Translations under genes and position numbers: made by a program | Notes under the pieces: model-generated | The model's input: the letters and a program-made list of their open reading frames with translations, nothing else | The model's database searches: none | What the model was told of the DNA's origin: nothing | Shown here: piece after piece, positions 38,216 to 48,090 of the stretch | Layout of the letters: each line of letters begins with the position of its first letter | Numbering within the stretch: position 1 is the first letter of the stretch | Source: Oreohelix idahoensis | Taxonomy: Eukaryota > Mollusca > Gastropoda > Stylommatophora > Oreohelicidae | Assembly: GCA_024509875.1 (NCBI GenBank) | Contig: JAMPIV010008522.1 | Location: forward strand, 625,001-689,000 | Reading direction: 5' to 3' | DNA: 64,000 bases

Positions 38216-39488
38216 AACACACAGCGCTAATTCTACACTTGCAAGTTTTGGCTACAACAGGACAGATATAGGTCATCAACGGTTGACCCAAATAAACAGT
38301 ACGAGCATTTATATTATAATGCTACATAAAGCATAACAAGACATGTACTGAAGTTAACTACTAGGCATTTGCTACGTGGACCATAACTGCATAGAAGGCG
38401 GGTTCCTATTGTAAACAGTACTGCTGGTTGTTACACGTTTCATTCAACAACAGACTTTTCTAGGTCAGAGCATTCAAGCTACATTGTTGGAGGTCAAGTG
38501 TCTGTAAACAGTACGTGGAAATAGTAAACATTCAATGTGCAAGCCCTAATTTGAGAAGGTCATAGTAACTTTGGTTCGTGAATACCACTTTATGTTACAG
38601 TGGATTTGACGTTCAGTGCGCGTTTGACATTTCGTTTCTGTGTTCGCAAGGAGCAAGGAATTTATTTTAGTTTCAGCTGTGACTGAACTTGTTCTGCAAC
38701 ACATTGAAATTGATTGCTATATTATGTTACTTCTACTGTTTTTGTGTATTTTTCTGCGGGTTTTTCGGTTGGTGGGTCTTACGGTAAATATGCCACTTGA
38801 TCGAGGCTTACTGTAAGCGTTCTGTAGGTGCAAATTTTCTTAATTTGGAAATTTGCTAGTGACAATTGGTCGCTATTGATGTTAGCTGTGATGTAATTGT
38901 ACTTAACGTTGTTTTTGTAATATTTTGTCTGCTTTTCAGTTTTGATTTTCGATTTGTTTTGTTTGTATTCTGTAGGTCTCTCCTTTCTTGTGTATTTCTC
39001 TACACATTTTTGGTTAAAACAGTGTTGCCATTTGTATTGTTTTGTATTTTTGTCTTTGTATTTTTTTTTTTGGTTGTACTACATTACTGTCATGCACAGT
39101 CTACATACACATACTGGGTCATGTTTTGATATTATTGATAAGGTAGACTCTTCATATAGAGTTTGTTGATAAAATATTATTATATAAGATATTTATACAA
39201 GTTCTTTGATAAAAGACTTGTTATCTACAAAGATTGAGACAAGGTGAAATACATATTCAAGTTCTTTATAAAAAAGACTTGTGCCCATAGTGAGTGGGAT
39301 ATAAGGGAATTTTTTTTCCACAGGTACTCAGGTGATTTTTTGGGTACATAATAAACAAGACTAAGAGTGTGAAAGAAAGTGAAGTGAGTATACAAGTCTA
39401 GCATTTCAGACTTGTCTCCCATTGAAGTGGGATAAGGTAATTTATTTAATTTTTTTTTTTTTCAGGTTTCTGATCTCATTAGACAAGA
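38216..39488 (+). other. Element 1 leader
   Basis: AT- and T-rich untranslated leader. A strong 3' splice-site-like sequence, a long T run followed by cag at 39452-39466, lies 23 bp before the gag ATG, so a leader intron is possible. Two similar segments (ttctttgataaaagacttg near 39202, ttctttataaaaaagacttg near 39262) look like an internal duplication. Confidence 0.5.
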
Positions 39489-41055
39489 TGTCTACATTGG
39501 ACTACTTTATTACACAAGGGAGAGCCCTTGATAAGACTGGTCAACAGTTAGAACAATGGGCTGTTGCTCAGTATGACAAAGCATTAGCTGCAGAGGAGAA
39601 AAAAGCTCAGGCTGAAGAGAAAAGATTAGAAAGAGAAGCTGCGGCGGAACAAAAAAGGCTAGACAGAGAAGCTAATATTGCTGCTGAACAAAAGAAATTG
39701 CAGATGCAGGTGGAGGAAAGGAGATTTGAAGCTGAACAAAAGAGATTAGACAAAGAAGAAGCTGAAAAAAGAGATTGGACAAAGAACAAAGAAGCTGAAC
39801 AAAAGAGATTAGACAAAGAAGCTGAACAAAAGAGATTAGACAAAGAAGCTGCTGCAGAGGAGAGGAAAGCTCAAGCTGAGGCTGAAATCAGAAAAATGGA
39901 ACATGAGGAAAGAAAACAGAAGATGGAACTTGAGGAAAAACTCGCAACTTTGGAGTTAGAGAAATTGAAATTGGCGAGTACGGGTGCTCAGCAAACAACT
40001 TCGAGTACGACAAGGGAGTTTGTTAGTAGGATTAAATTGCCTCATTTCAATCCTTTAAAGGATGACGTAGCAGATTATCTAGATAGATTCCAATTTTTGT
40101 GCGATACGCATAACATAAAAAAGGAAAAATATGTTGAACAACTGATGCCATTTTTTTTACAGGTGACACAGTGACTACTCTTATGACAATAGACGAACAT
40201 GAGAGGACTAATTATGATGTTGTCAGGGCAGCATTACTAAAAAAATATCAACTAAAACAAGAAGACTATCGTCTTCGTTTTAGGACAATGTTGCCAGAAA
40301 ATGGAGTAGATTTCTCTGATTTTGTTACAAAGATACGTCGTACATTTACACGATGGGTTGAGTTGTCTCAGATTGAGAAAACATATGAAGGTCTAATGGA
40401 CTTATTATTGCGAGATAAGGTTTTGTCATCTGTTAATGATTCTTTTCTTGCATTCCTTCATGAGCGTAAGCCTAAAAACTTAAAAGAAATGGAGGAATAC
40501 TGTTGTCAGTATGCCACAGCACATCCCCATGCTACAGTTAGCAATTCTAAAGTGAAAGAAGGGTTGCCAGCTGCGTCGGCAACACCATATGGCCCTAATT
40601 TCAAAAAAAAAATTTCAGGGTGCTCAACAAAATTGGAATAGGGGAAGTAATCAAAATTACACTCAGAAGCGGAGTAATCCAACACATGATGGTTCTTCGT
40701 CTATGCAGTGGAGACAAGATGGTAGTTCTCGTAATTTTAGTGGTAATAATTTGAGACACTTTCGCAACGGTTATCCAAAATAATAACTATTCAAATTTTC
40801 GAGGTAATCATTCTCGACGTCAAGATTATGACGATGGTGAATTTAGAAACCGGGATTCAAACCGGAATGATGAGTACAATAGACAATATGATCACAATTA
40901 CAGGGGAAATGATAGTCGAAATAATTACAGGGGAAATGATAGTCAAAATAATTACAGGGGAAATGATAATCGAGGTAGACCTAGGTTTAACAAGAAAAGA
41001 CCTTACCAACAGGCAAACTCTGCGCACAAGAGTTTGATGGAGCCTGTAATACAGT
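39489..41055 (+). pseudogene. gag: Element 1 gag, frameshifted
   Basis: The ATG at 39489 (MSTLDYFITQGRALD) opens a frame whose residues about 30-170 form a charged coiled coil with AEQKRLDKEA-type repeats. A capsid-like region follows (FVSRIKLPHFNPLKDDVADY, then RTNYDVVRAALLKKY and YRLRFRTMLPENGVDFSDF), resembling retrotransposon gag domains. The frame changes at a T8 run (40151-40158), at an A run near 40605 and near 40782. The last part is Asn/Arg-rich with a 27-bp triplicated unit (NYRGNDS, 40897-40975), likely for RNA binding. It ends at TAA 41053-41055, overlapping the pol frame by about 65 nt. All three shifts lie in homopolymers, so some may be sequencing errors. If real, gag is dead. 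Confidence 0.8.
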
Positions 41056-44000
41056 AAATGATAGTGGTAACTCTAGGGCTATCACTGGTTGTGCTTTCGA
41101 TTTTGGGAGAGCAACTGAATGCCCCCAATGCTTAACATTGTTTGACTCATCAACTGTATCTACGCTAAGTTGTGGTCACCCTCTTCCTGCTCTACCTGCT
41201 ACAGTTGCGCATGATGGGAGAGGATCTCTCATCTTACATAAAGGTCTAATAAATGATAGGCTAGTCTCAGTACTTTTCGATTCGGGATGTACTACCGTCG
41301 GGGTTAAGGAGTCTCTGATAGATCCTTGCTGTGCCACTGGAAAAACAATCAAATGTGTTACATTTGGTGGTACTATGGAAAGCTATCCTACTGCTATTAT
41401 TAGGATTGACACTCCTTTCTTCACAGGAGATGTCCATGCATGTCTTCTTCCTAATCCTATTGCGGATCTTATAATCGGTCGTATTCATGGGGTTAAGGAA
41501 TGCACCCCGCAACAAATTTCTAGTTGGGAAGAAGAAAACATTCAAACGGTCAATGCAGTGATGACAAGAGCTCAAGCTCTTAATCCCCCAACTTCATCTG
41601 ATAATAGTAATGAAGTTGATAGCCAAGACGAGCACTTGGTGATTTCCCATGACTCGTTTGTTAAACGTCAAGAAGAGGATCCTTCTTTGAAGAAATACTT
41701 CCTTCTTGCAAAGAAAGGGGATCCCAATCAAAATACGAATCACAAATCGTATATTACTATGAAGAATGGTATATTGGTACGAATGGTACAACACTCGGAC
41801 AAGTCTATGCATTCGCAAATTCTTGTGCCTAAGTGTATGAGAGCCTTAATTCTTCGGCATGCACACGATTCTCAGTGTGCTGGACACATGGGTTTTTCCA
41901 GAACTAAAACTAGAGTCCTTGCGTCATTCTTTTGGCCATTCGTGAATAAAGACATCCGAATTTATTGCCGATCTTGCAAAATTTGTCAAGAGGTCAAGTC
42001 TAGGGGTCCGAGACATGCTGCTCCTATTCAGGCTGCAGATATTCCGATTCGGCCGTTTCAGAAAATGGCTATAGACATCATTGGTCCGTTCAAAATTAAG
42101 TCAGCCAGAGGACACCAATTTATCCTCACTTGCGTGGACATGTGCACGCGTTGGCCAGAGGCTATTCCTCTGAAGAGCATATCAACTGTCGATATCGCTG
42201 ATGCTCTTTGGCTCGTATTTTCTCGTCTGGGATTCCCCGGAGAAATACTGTCGGATCACGGCACTCAGTTAATTTCGGACGTTATGTCTCAGGTAATGGC
42301 TACGCTAGACATTAAAAGGTCTCTCAGTAGTATTTATCATCCAATGTCCAATGGATTGGTAGAACGTCTTAACAGGACACTAAAGAACTTACTTGGCAAG
42401 ATAACGGAGGATCATCCTGAAGATTGGGACAGGGTTTTACCTGCAGTCCTCTTTGCCTATAGAGAGGTTCCCAACGAGCATACAGGGTTTTCTCCTTTCG
42501 AACTTGTCTTTGGCGCGCAACCGCGCGGGCCAATGTCCTTGTTACACGATTTGATAACTTCCGATAATATTGACGATGATACACAATCGTCATATGAATA
42601 TGTTATAGCTCTTAGAGAAAAGATTATCGAATCGTGCAGGTTAGCAACTTCATCTTCCGAATTTGCGAAAGAAAAAGCTAGGCGATTTGCTAATAAGAAA
42701 AGACGCCTACGTCAACTTTGTCCTGGAGACAAAGCATATGTCTTACTGCCCTCAAGAGAGAATAGACTTCTCATTTCTTGGAAGGGTCCATACACTATAG
42801 TCTCGAAAATTTCTGATGTCGACTATATTGTCGATGTGGATGGAAGGCATAAAACCTTCCATATAAATATGCTAACAGAGTTTATTGAACGTCCAGACTA
42901 TTTACAGCCTATTTTCCAGGCGACGGACGACTCTCCAGTTCAACATGGTCACATCTCATCCCTGTCCGTTATACAGGATGAGGAAACTATTTTTTCTGAC
43001 GTGAACTTACCTCTTCCTGCGATTCCACTTACTTCAACGGAATCGTGGAGAGACGTTACAGTCTCTTCCAACTTGTCTTTTGAGGAACAGCGTCAAGTAT
43101 CCTCTACGTTACAATCATATCAGGATGTCCTTACCGACATTCCTGGACACACAGATGTCATAGAACATGACATCATACTTACTGATCGTAATCCGATCAG
43201 AGTAAGACCATACCCAATACCTATTCATTTTCAAGCACAAGTCGAGAAAGAATTGGATGAAATGATTCAACTACAAATAATTGAACCATCCACTTCAGCT
43301 TATTCTTCGTCGATAGTTATTGTTCGAAAGAAAGACAATAACATACGTCTTTGCGTTGATTATCGCAAATTAAATCAAGTTACGAAGTTCGATGCTGAAC
43401 CTATGCCGTTATTAGATGATCTACTTATTAGACTTTCTAAAGCTAAATTCTTTACTAAACTAGACTTGTCGAAAGGTTATTGGCAAGTCCCACTGACGGA
43501 ACACGCCAAACCTCTCACTGCTTTTTCGACACCTAGGGGTCTGTTTCAATGGAATTTTATGCCTTTCGGGCTTATGAACGCCCCAGCGACTTTCGTGCGC
43601 ATGATGCGACGAATTCTATCAGATCGTGCAGATGTCATTGCATATTTAGACGACATCTGTCTTTTCAGCGATACTTGGGAAGAACACTATGTGGGTCTAA
43701 AGGAATTGCTATCTACTCTACGTGAGCATAGATTGACTGCTAAACCCTCTAAAGCTTTTGTTGGGTTTAGTGAAATTTCCTTCCTAGGTCATCGAGTTGG
43801 TCATGGTCTGTTGAAGACAGAGGACCAAAACATTTCAAAGATATTAAATATCTCGGTTCCGAAGACAAAAAAGCAAGTGCGTAGTCTCTTGGGATTGATA
43901 CAATTCTATGGAAGATTCATTGAGAATCTGTCCTCCATTATGGCACCACTTTCAACGTTATTGAAAAAAGGTTCTCCTAATATGGTGCGTTGGTCCCAAG

Positions 44001-44458
44001 AATGCCAATCTTCATTGGATCAGGTTAAGAATTTGTTCTCATCTCATCCTATCTTAAGACTACCGACGATTGATAAGACTTTTGTCCTTCGTAGTGATGC
44101 CTCTTCCACTGGCATTGGAGCGGCACTAATGCAGGAATATTCAGGAACTCTGCATCCTGTAATGTATATTTCTAGGAAGCTGAATGCGGCAGAAAGGAAT
44201 TACTCGGTTTTGGACCGTGAATTGTTGGCTATGGTTTGGTCCATTCTTAAGCTACAAAGGTTCCTTCTGGGCGCGCATTTCTTTATGGAAACCGACCAAA
44301 AAGCTCTTACGGCTATGCAAAGTAAGGATTTGAAGAGCTCGAGATCTACTCGTTATGCTATTGCTCTTCAGCCTTTCCATTTCACGGTGCGAGCTATCCG
44401 TGGTTCGGATAATGTGATGGCGGACATATTGTCTAGATGCCCACATGATTCCAGTTAA
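40991..44458 (+). CDS. pol: Element 1 pol: protease-integrase-RT-RNase H
   Basis: One uninterrupted frame opening after a stop at 40988-40990, in the -1 frame relative to the end of gag, so probably made by frameshifting or as a fusion. Residue numbers count from the codon at 41138. Protease: LFDSGC, catalytic Asp 48. Integrase: an HHCC-type zinc finger (His 241-250, Cys 280 and 283, RHAHDSQCAGH ... CRSCKIC). The catalytic core has Asp 313, Asp 373 and Glu 409 with 35 residues between the last two, and a GPY-like region follows at 530-560 (SWKGPYTIV). No chromodomain seen. Reverse transcriptase: LDLSKGYWQVPL at 775 and YLDD at 836-839. RNase H: Asp 987, Glu 1028, Asp 1053 and Asp 1096. All catalytic residues I could place are present. 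It ends in TAA at 44456. The lack of stops fits the young LTRs. Confidence 0.93.
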   Translation, partial: QEKTLPTGKLCAQEFDGACNTVNDSGNSRAITGCAFDFGRATECPQCLTLFDSSTVSTLSCGHPLPALPATVAHDGRGSLILHKGLINDRLVSVLFDSGCTTVGVKESLIDPCCATGKTIKCVTFGGTMESYPTAIIRIDTPFFTGDVHACLLPNPIADLIIGRIHGVKECTPQQISSWEEENIQTVNAVMTRAQALNPPTSSDNSNEVDSQDEHLVISHDSFVKRQEEDPSLKKYFLLAKKGDPNQNTNHKSYITMKNGILVRMVQHSDKSMHSQILVPKCMRALILRHAHDSQCAGHMGFSRTKTRVLASFFWPFVNKDIRIYCRSCKICQEVKSRGPRHAAPIQAADIPIRPFQKMAIDIIGPFKIKSARGHQFILTCVDMCTRWPEAIPLKSISTVDIADALWLVFSRLGFPGEILSDHGTQLISDVMSQVMATLDIKRSLSSIYHPMSNGLVERLNRTLKNLLGKITEDHPEDWDRVLPAVLFAYREVPNEHTGFSPFELVFGAQPRGPMSLLHDLITSDNIDDDTQSSYEYVIALREKIIESCRLATSSSEFAKEKARRFANKKRRLRQLCPGDKAYVLLPSRENRLLISWKGPYTIVSKISDVDYIVDVDGRHKTFHINMLTEFIERPDYLQPIFQATDDSPVQHGHISSLSVIQDEETIFSDVNLPLPAIPLTSTESWRDVTVSSNLSFEEQRQVSSTLQSYQDVLTDIPGHTDVIEHDIILTDRNPIRVRPYPIPIHFQAQVEKELDEMIQLQIIEPSTSAYSSSIVIVRKKDNNIRLCVDYRKLNQVTKFDAEPMPLLDDLLIRLSKAKFFTKLDLSKGYWQVPLTEHAKPLTAFSTPRGLFQWNFMPFGLMNAPATFVRMMRRILSDRADVIAYLDDICLFSDTWEEHYVGLKELLSTLREHRLTAKPSKAFVGFSEISFLGHRVGHGLLKTEDQNISKILNISVPKTKKQVRSLLGLIQFYGRFIENLSSIMAPLSTLLKKGSPNMVRWSQECQSSLDQVKNLFSSHPILRLPTIDKTFVLRSDASSTGIGAALMQEYSGTLHPVMYISRKLNAAERNYSVLDRELLAMVWSILKLQRFLLGAHFFMETDQKALTAMQSKDLKSSRSTRYAIALQPFHFTVRAIRGSDNVMADILSRCPHDSS

Positions 44459-44897
44459 ATCTTGTGTCCTAGTTTTTCCTGATATATTTTCAGACTTAGG
44501 TCTGTCCTTAATATCATAATATGTTGTAATACAAATGTATTTGGATGATGTTTAGATAATTTAACAAATTTCATTTTGTCCATCCATCAGTGATATGTTG
44601 CTAAAATAGCATTGACATTTGTATATTGCTATGATTATATTATTTAGTAATGTTTGATATATGATTGGTATTGCCAGCAACTTAGGTTTCTTGAATGGTA
44701 TCCCTTAGTTTGTTTGGCTTAAAGGAAATATTTTCTCCTATGTTGGGAGATGATTTGTACCCTCTTCTATTGTACCTGATATTAGGTTCATTGTTTGCAT
44801 GAGCACAGAAGTGATACTGGTGCTATCTTGCTCATGAACATATTAAAAAAAAAAAAATTGCATTTTTTTTTTTACAGGGGGGTGGTAGTAATGTTGC
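44459..44897 (+). other. Element 1 3' UTR with polypurine tract
   Basis: AT-rich. Just before the 3' LTR is aggggggtggtagtaatg (44877-44894), the polypurine tract expected to prime plus-strand synthesis. Confidence 0.7.
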
Positions 44898-46036
44898 TGT
44901 CATTTTCGACGGAGTCATCTGTCAAGTTATTTGCTTATGTTTGTATCATAAGTATAATTGTGTCTTTACCTGCGATGTCAGGTTGATTAGGGGTTGTCTT
45001 CCCTTGTTTATTCATTCATTGTGTTTGACCTTTAGGGTCAGAGGTTGACAGTTCGGCGTAGGCCTATGGGAAGGTTTTTTAAGCGGGAGTGAGATATACT
45101 TCCGGGAAGCCGGGAGGTCCTGTTTTTCTGAAGGGACCAAGAGTCCATTGTTTTTCGGGGAGAATCTTCGAAGTAACTGCTATGGCAGTTTTCCCCAGTG
45201 AATCTCTGTGCGTCGGGATGACGACAGAATTCCTTGTTTAGTTCTGAGGATTCATTTGCCAGGTAATACCGACCTTTATGCATTATTACGCTTTTCGGTG
45301 GCAGAACATGTAAAGGATTACCTAGGGTGAACAGCAGCTCACTGATCCGCCATTTCAGAACATATATATTTGTGCTCGAGGTAGCCATCCAAGACTGTTA
45401 GTCTTATATTGTCCAGAAATCCAGTGACGAAGATATATTGTGGGAGCCGCAGATTGGCGGAACTTCTATCTACAATAAGTATTACTGCAGGGTTGATGAT
45501 AACCTATTTAACAGAAGTACACGGCCGACGTCAGAACGAGGCCTGTGCTTTCGGCTATTATACTACAGCCTGATATGTGCAATTGGCGGGGAGTGCCAAG
45601 TTGCACCTATGTGTCCAAGTGACTAAGGCATCTGACGCGTTTAGTCAGAGACGCCAAGGGCGACGCTACGAACTGTCATTATTGAAGAACTTTGCTATTG
45701 ACCATGCACGTCTATTCTGATGTTTACCTTTTTGAATGCCAAATGTATACCTATCGATGTCAGGTCAGCATGACCTTGTTACACTGACTGTTCCTGTTGA
45801 TACTATGTGTGTTCCCGTCAATAAATGTCTTGAAACATGCCTGCAGTGTCAAAGCATCCTTGATTACTGCATGTGAGAGTATGGGTTGCAGGATCTACAT
45901 CTATACGAGCCTAAACACATTCGCGCCTTCATTCGCACCCACACTCAATTCATCATACGCTCGCACTACACATCTAACAACATGTATACTGTCTTGGGCC
46001 AGTGATCACATCAACAAGAAAAAAAAGACAGTTACA
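44898..46036 (+). repeat. Element 1 3' LTR
   Basis: Begins tgtcattttcg and ends agttaca, with TG...CA ends intact. AATAAA at 45820-45825. Differs from the 5' LTR mainly at 45088-45112 and near 45237. Confidence 0.95.
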
Positions 46037-46261
46037 GGTGAGTTGTACATTTATAATTCTATACTTTACATTATTAACACGTGAAATAATCTGTATATAT
46101 TGACATGTGAATATTAATATGTGAAAACTGCTAGTGGATGTCCAAGTCATACGAGGTCAGCAACCTCAGCATATAGAATGAGGATTTCATGAACCTCCAC
46201 TGCGAGGGCTGGTGACTGCTTTATGCAAGTTTCTTATAGAGAACCAAAAGCAGAGGTAGTC
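46037..46261 (+). repeat. 225-bp direct repeat, right of Element 1
   Basis: Identical by eye to 36581-36805; it begins at the first base after the 3' LTR and continues into downstream LTR-A sequence. Confidence 0.95.
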
Positions 46262-47182
46262 CCAAATTCCATATGGAGCAGTGAGTGAATGGTGAGAGAA
46301 ATTATGTACATACTTATTATATTGTTAACCTTTTCAACCAATAAAGAGGTAATTGTAAACCTATTCAATCTAAATGTAATGAAAGTTTTCCGGGCACTGG
46401 GATTAAGATTAATTCTCAGACAGGGTAAAGTTCTGAGGTAGATGGGATGGTGGAATGAAAAAAAAAGGGGGGGGGGAGGGCACATGAGTGTGTGTCTGGA
46501 AAACTCAATACTCAAGAGGGTATTTGTTCTCTTCTTTCACTAGTCTAGTGTTTCACTAGTCGGTGGTACCAATTGAGGGTACTTTCTCTGGAACGAGTGA
46601 GAGTATAAGTGGCCTGAAGTCGACGCTAGGCACCATCATCAGACAGGTCTTAGAGACGCAGGACCAGCTTTGCGATTACTCCCTGATACTTCTTGGAACG
46701 TTTCACAACATTGAGACTTGACTAGCGACGATTGAACCAGTCATCTATCTGCAAAGAACCAAACATCAGCGGGAGGAGAACCATCAAACTATTGGCAGCT
46801 AAGTAAAACTTAAAAGCTGCCAAGTGAACTGTTCATTTTTCGAAAGCCATAACATACCCCTGTGATGAGTACTTTAAAAAAAAGAATTATTCATTTTTAA
46901 ACTGTTAAACATAATTGATTATTAAATTTGCTATTTGTTTATGTACAAATTTAACGTTTATTTAATCATTTTAATGTTCCTGCACCCGTATGTTTCAGTC
47001 AATTTCTTAAATACACTTAAACAGAGCTATAAAATAATGATTGAGATTTCGCTGAATTAAATCAGCTGGGGGCTTGTGTCGTGGTTGAGTAAAGTGTAGA
47101 GTATTTGTCGAGTTGGACAATAGTAGCGAAATCGACAAGGGATAGTGGACTGACAGAGTTATAGATTACACACACAGAAAGG

Positions 47183-47190
47183 TATAAATA
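47183..47190 (+). promoter_or_regulatory. TATA-like box in LTR-C
   Basis: tataaata about 105 bp from the element start, followed by a pyrimidine-rich stretch. Plausible LTR core promoter. Confidence 0.4.
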
Positions 47191-47529
47191 GGAGATGGAC
47201 TTGAGACAACCTGGAAGAAGATTTATCAAAATGATCTCTCTCTCCAAGCCTCAACTCACTTTTACTGTCTAAGCACCTTCTGCTCTCACTCTTTTCTCTT
47301 ATCAAACGTAGAGATTATAGTAAAGAGCTTGAAACAATTTAATTTATGGATGAAAGGGTCGGGAACAGCGCATTAATAAATGTGTAAACTTTATTAAAGA
47401 AGAAAAGCATGAAAATAATGCATATCATCATACACAGCATAAAATTCATCAATAATCATCAATAATCAAAATATGCAAAATACACCGACGAACACACACA
47501 TCATCAATCATAAAACCTGTAGAACACAG

Positions 47530-48090
47530 AGAAATGAATAAACTGAGTGTCAGTCCGTCCGCTTTCGTGGGACCAAATGTAATAGTTCCAGAAAAGTGTC
47601 TTACATGTAGATCCCTTAAGGCGAGGGAATAAGCCTACAAAACTTTCCTTGTTGGTGCTATCATTGGTGACCTCTAATTGCGCGAGGTGGGCTGGAAGAC
47701 TCTATTTACCTCTGGTTTACCAAATGAATAAAACTGCGTGTCAGTCTGTCCGCTTTCGTGGGACCAAATGTGCCAGCTCCAGAAAAGTGTCTTACATGTA
47801 GATCCTTCAAGGTGAAGGAATAAGCCTACAAAACTTTCCTCGGTGGTGCTAAACGTTGGTGACCTCTAATTGCGTGAGGGGCTGGAAGACGCTGTTTATC
47901 TTCTGCTGACAAAATAAACAGACTGAGCGACAGCCTGTCCGCTTTCGTGGGACCAAAGGTGCTAGCTCCAGAAAAGTGTCTTACATGTAGATCCTTCAAG
48001 GTGAGGGAATAAGCCTACAAAACTTTCCTTGTTGGTGCTAAACGTTGGTGACCTCTAATTGCGTGAGGGGCTGGAACTCTGTCTATTTCT
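47530..48090. repeat. three tandem ~190-bp repeats in LTR-C
   Basis: Units aligned at gt(c)ag(t/c)c(t/c)gtccgctttcg, positions 47549, 47740 and 47929 (spacing 191 and 189). Each contains gaaaagtgtcttacatgtag and ttggtgacctctaattgcg. Units differ by small substitutions and indels. Confidence 0.9.

Larger units (their letters stand above)
36804..46036 (+). mobile_element. Element 1: Ty3/gypsy-like LTR retrotransposon of Gmr1-type pol order
   Basis: About 9.2 kb: two LTRs of about 1,140 bp, a 1.5-kb leader, a frameshifted gag, a long intact pol frame, then a polypurine tract and the 3' LTR. pol order is protease, integrase, reverse transcriptase, RNase H. In ordinary Ty3/gypsy elements integrase comes last; the order seen here is known for the Gmr1 group. 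The LTRs differ by about five substitutions and one 2-nt indel over 1.14 kb, so the insertion is recent. Inserted in LTR-A copy 3 and flanked by a 225-bp direct repeat instead of a 4-6 bp duplication. Confidence 0.93.
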
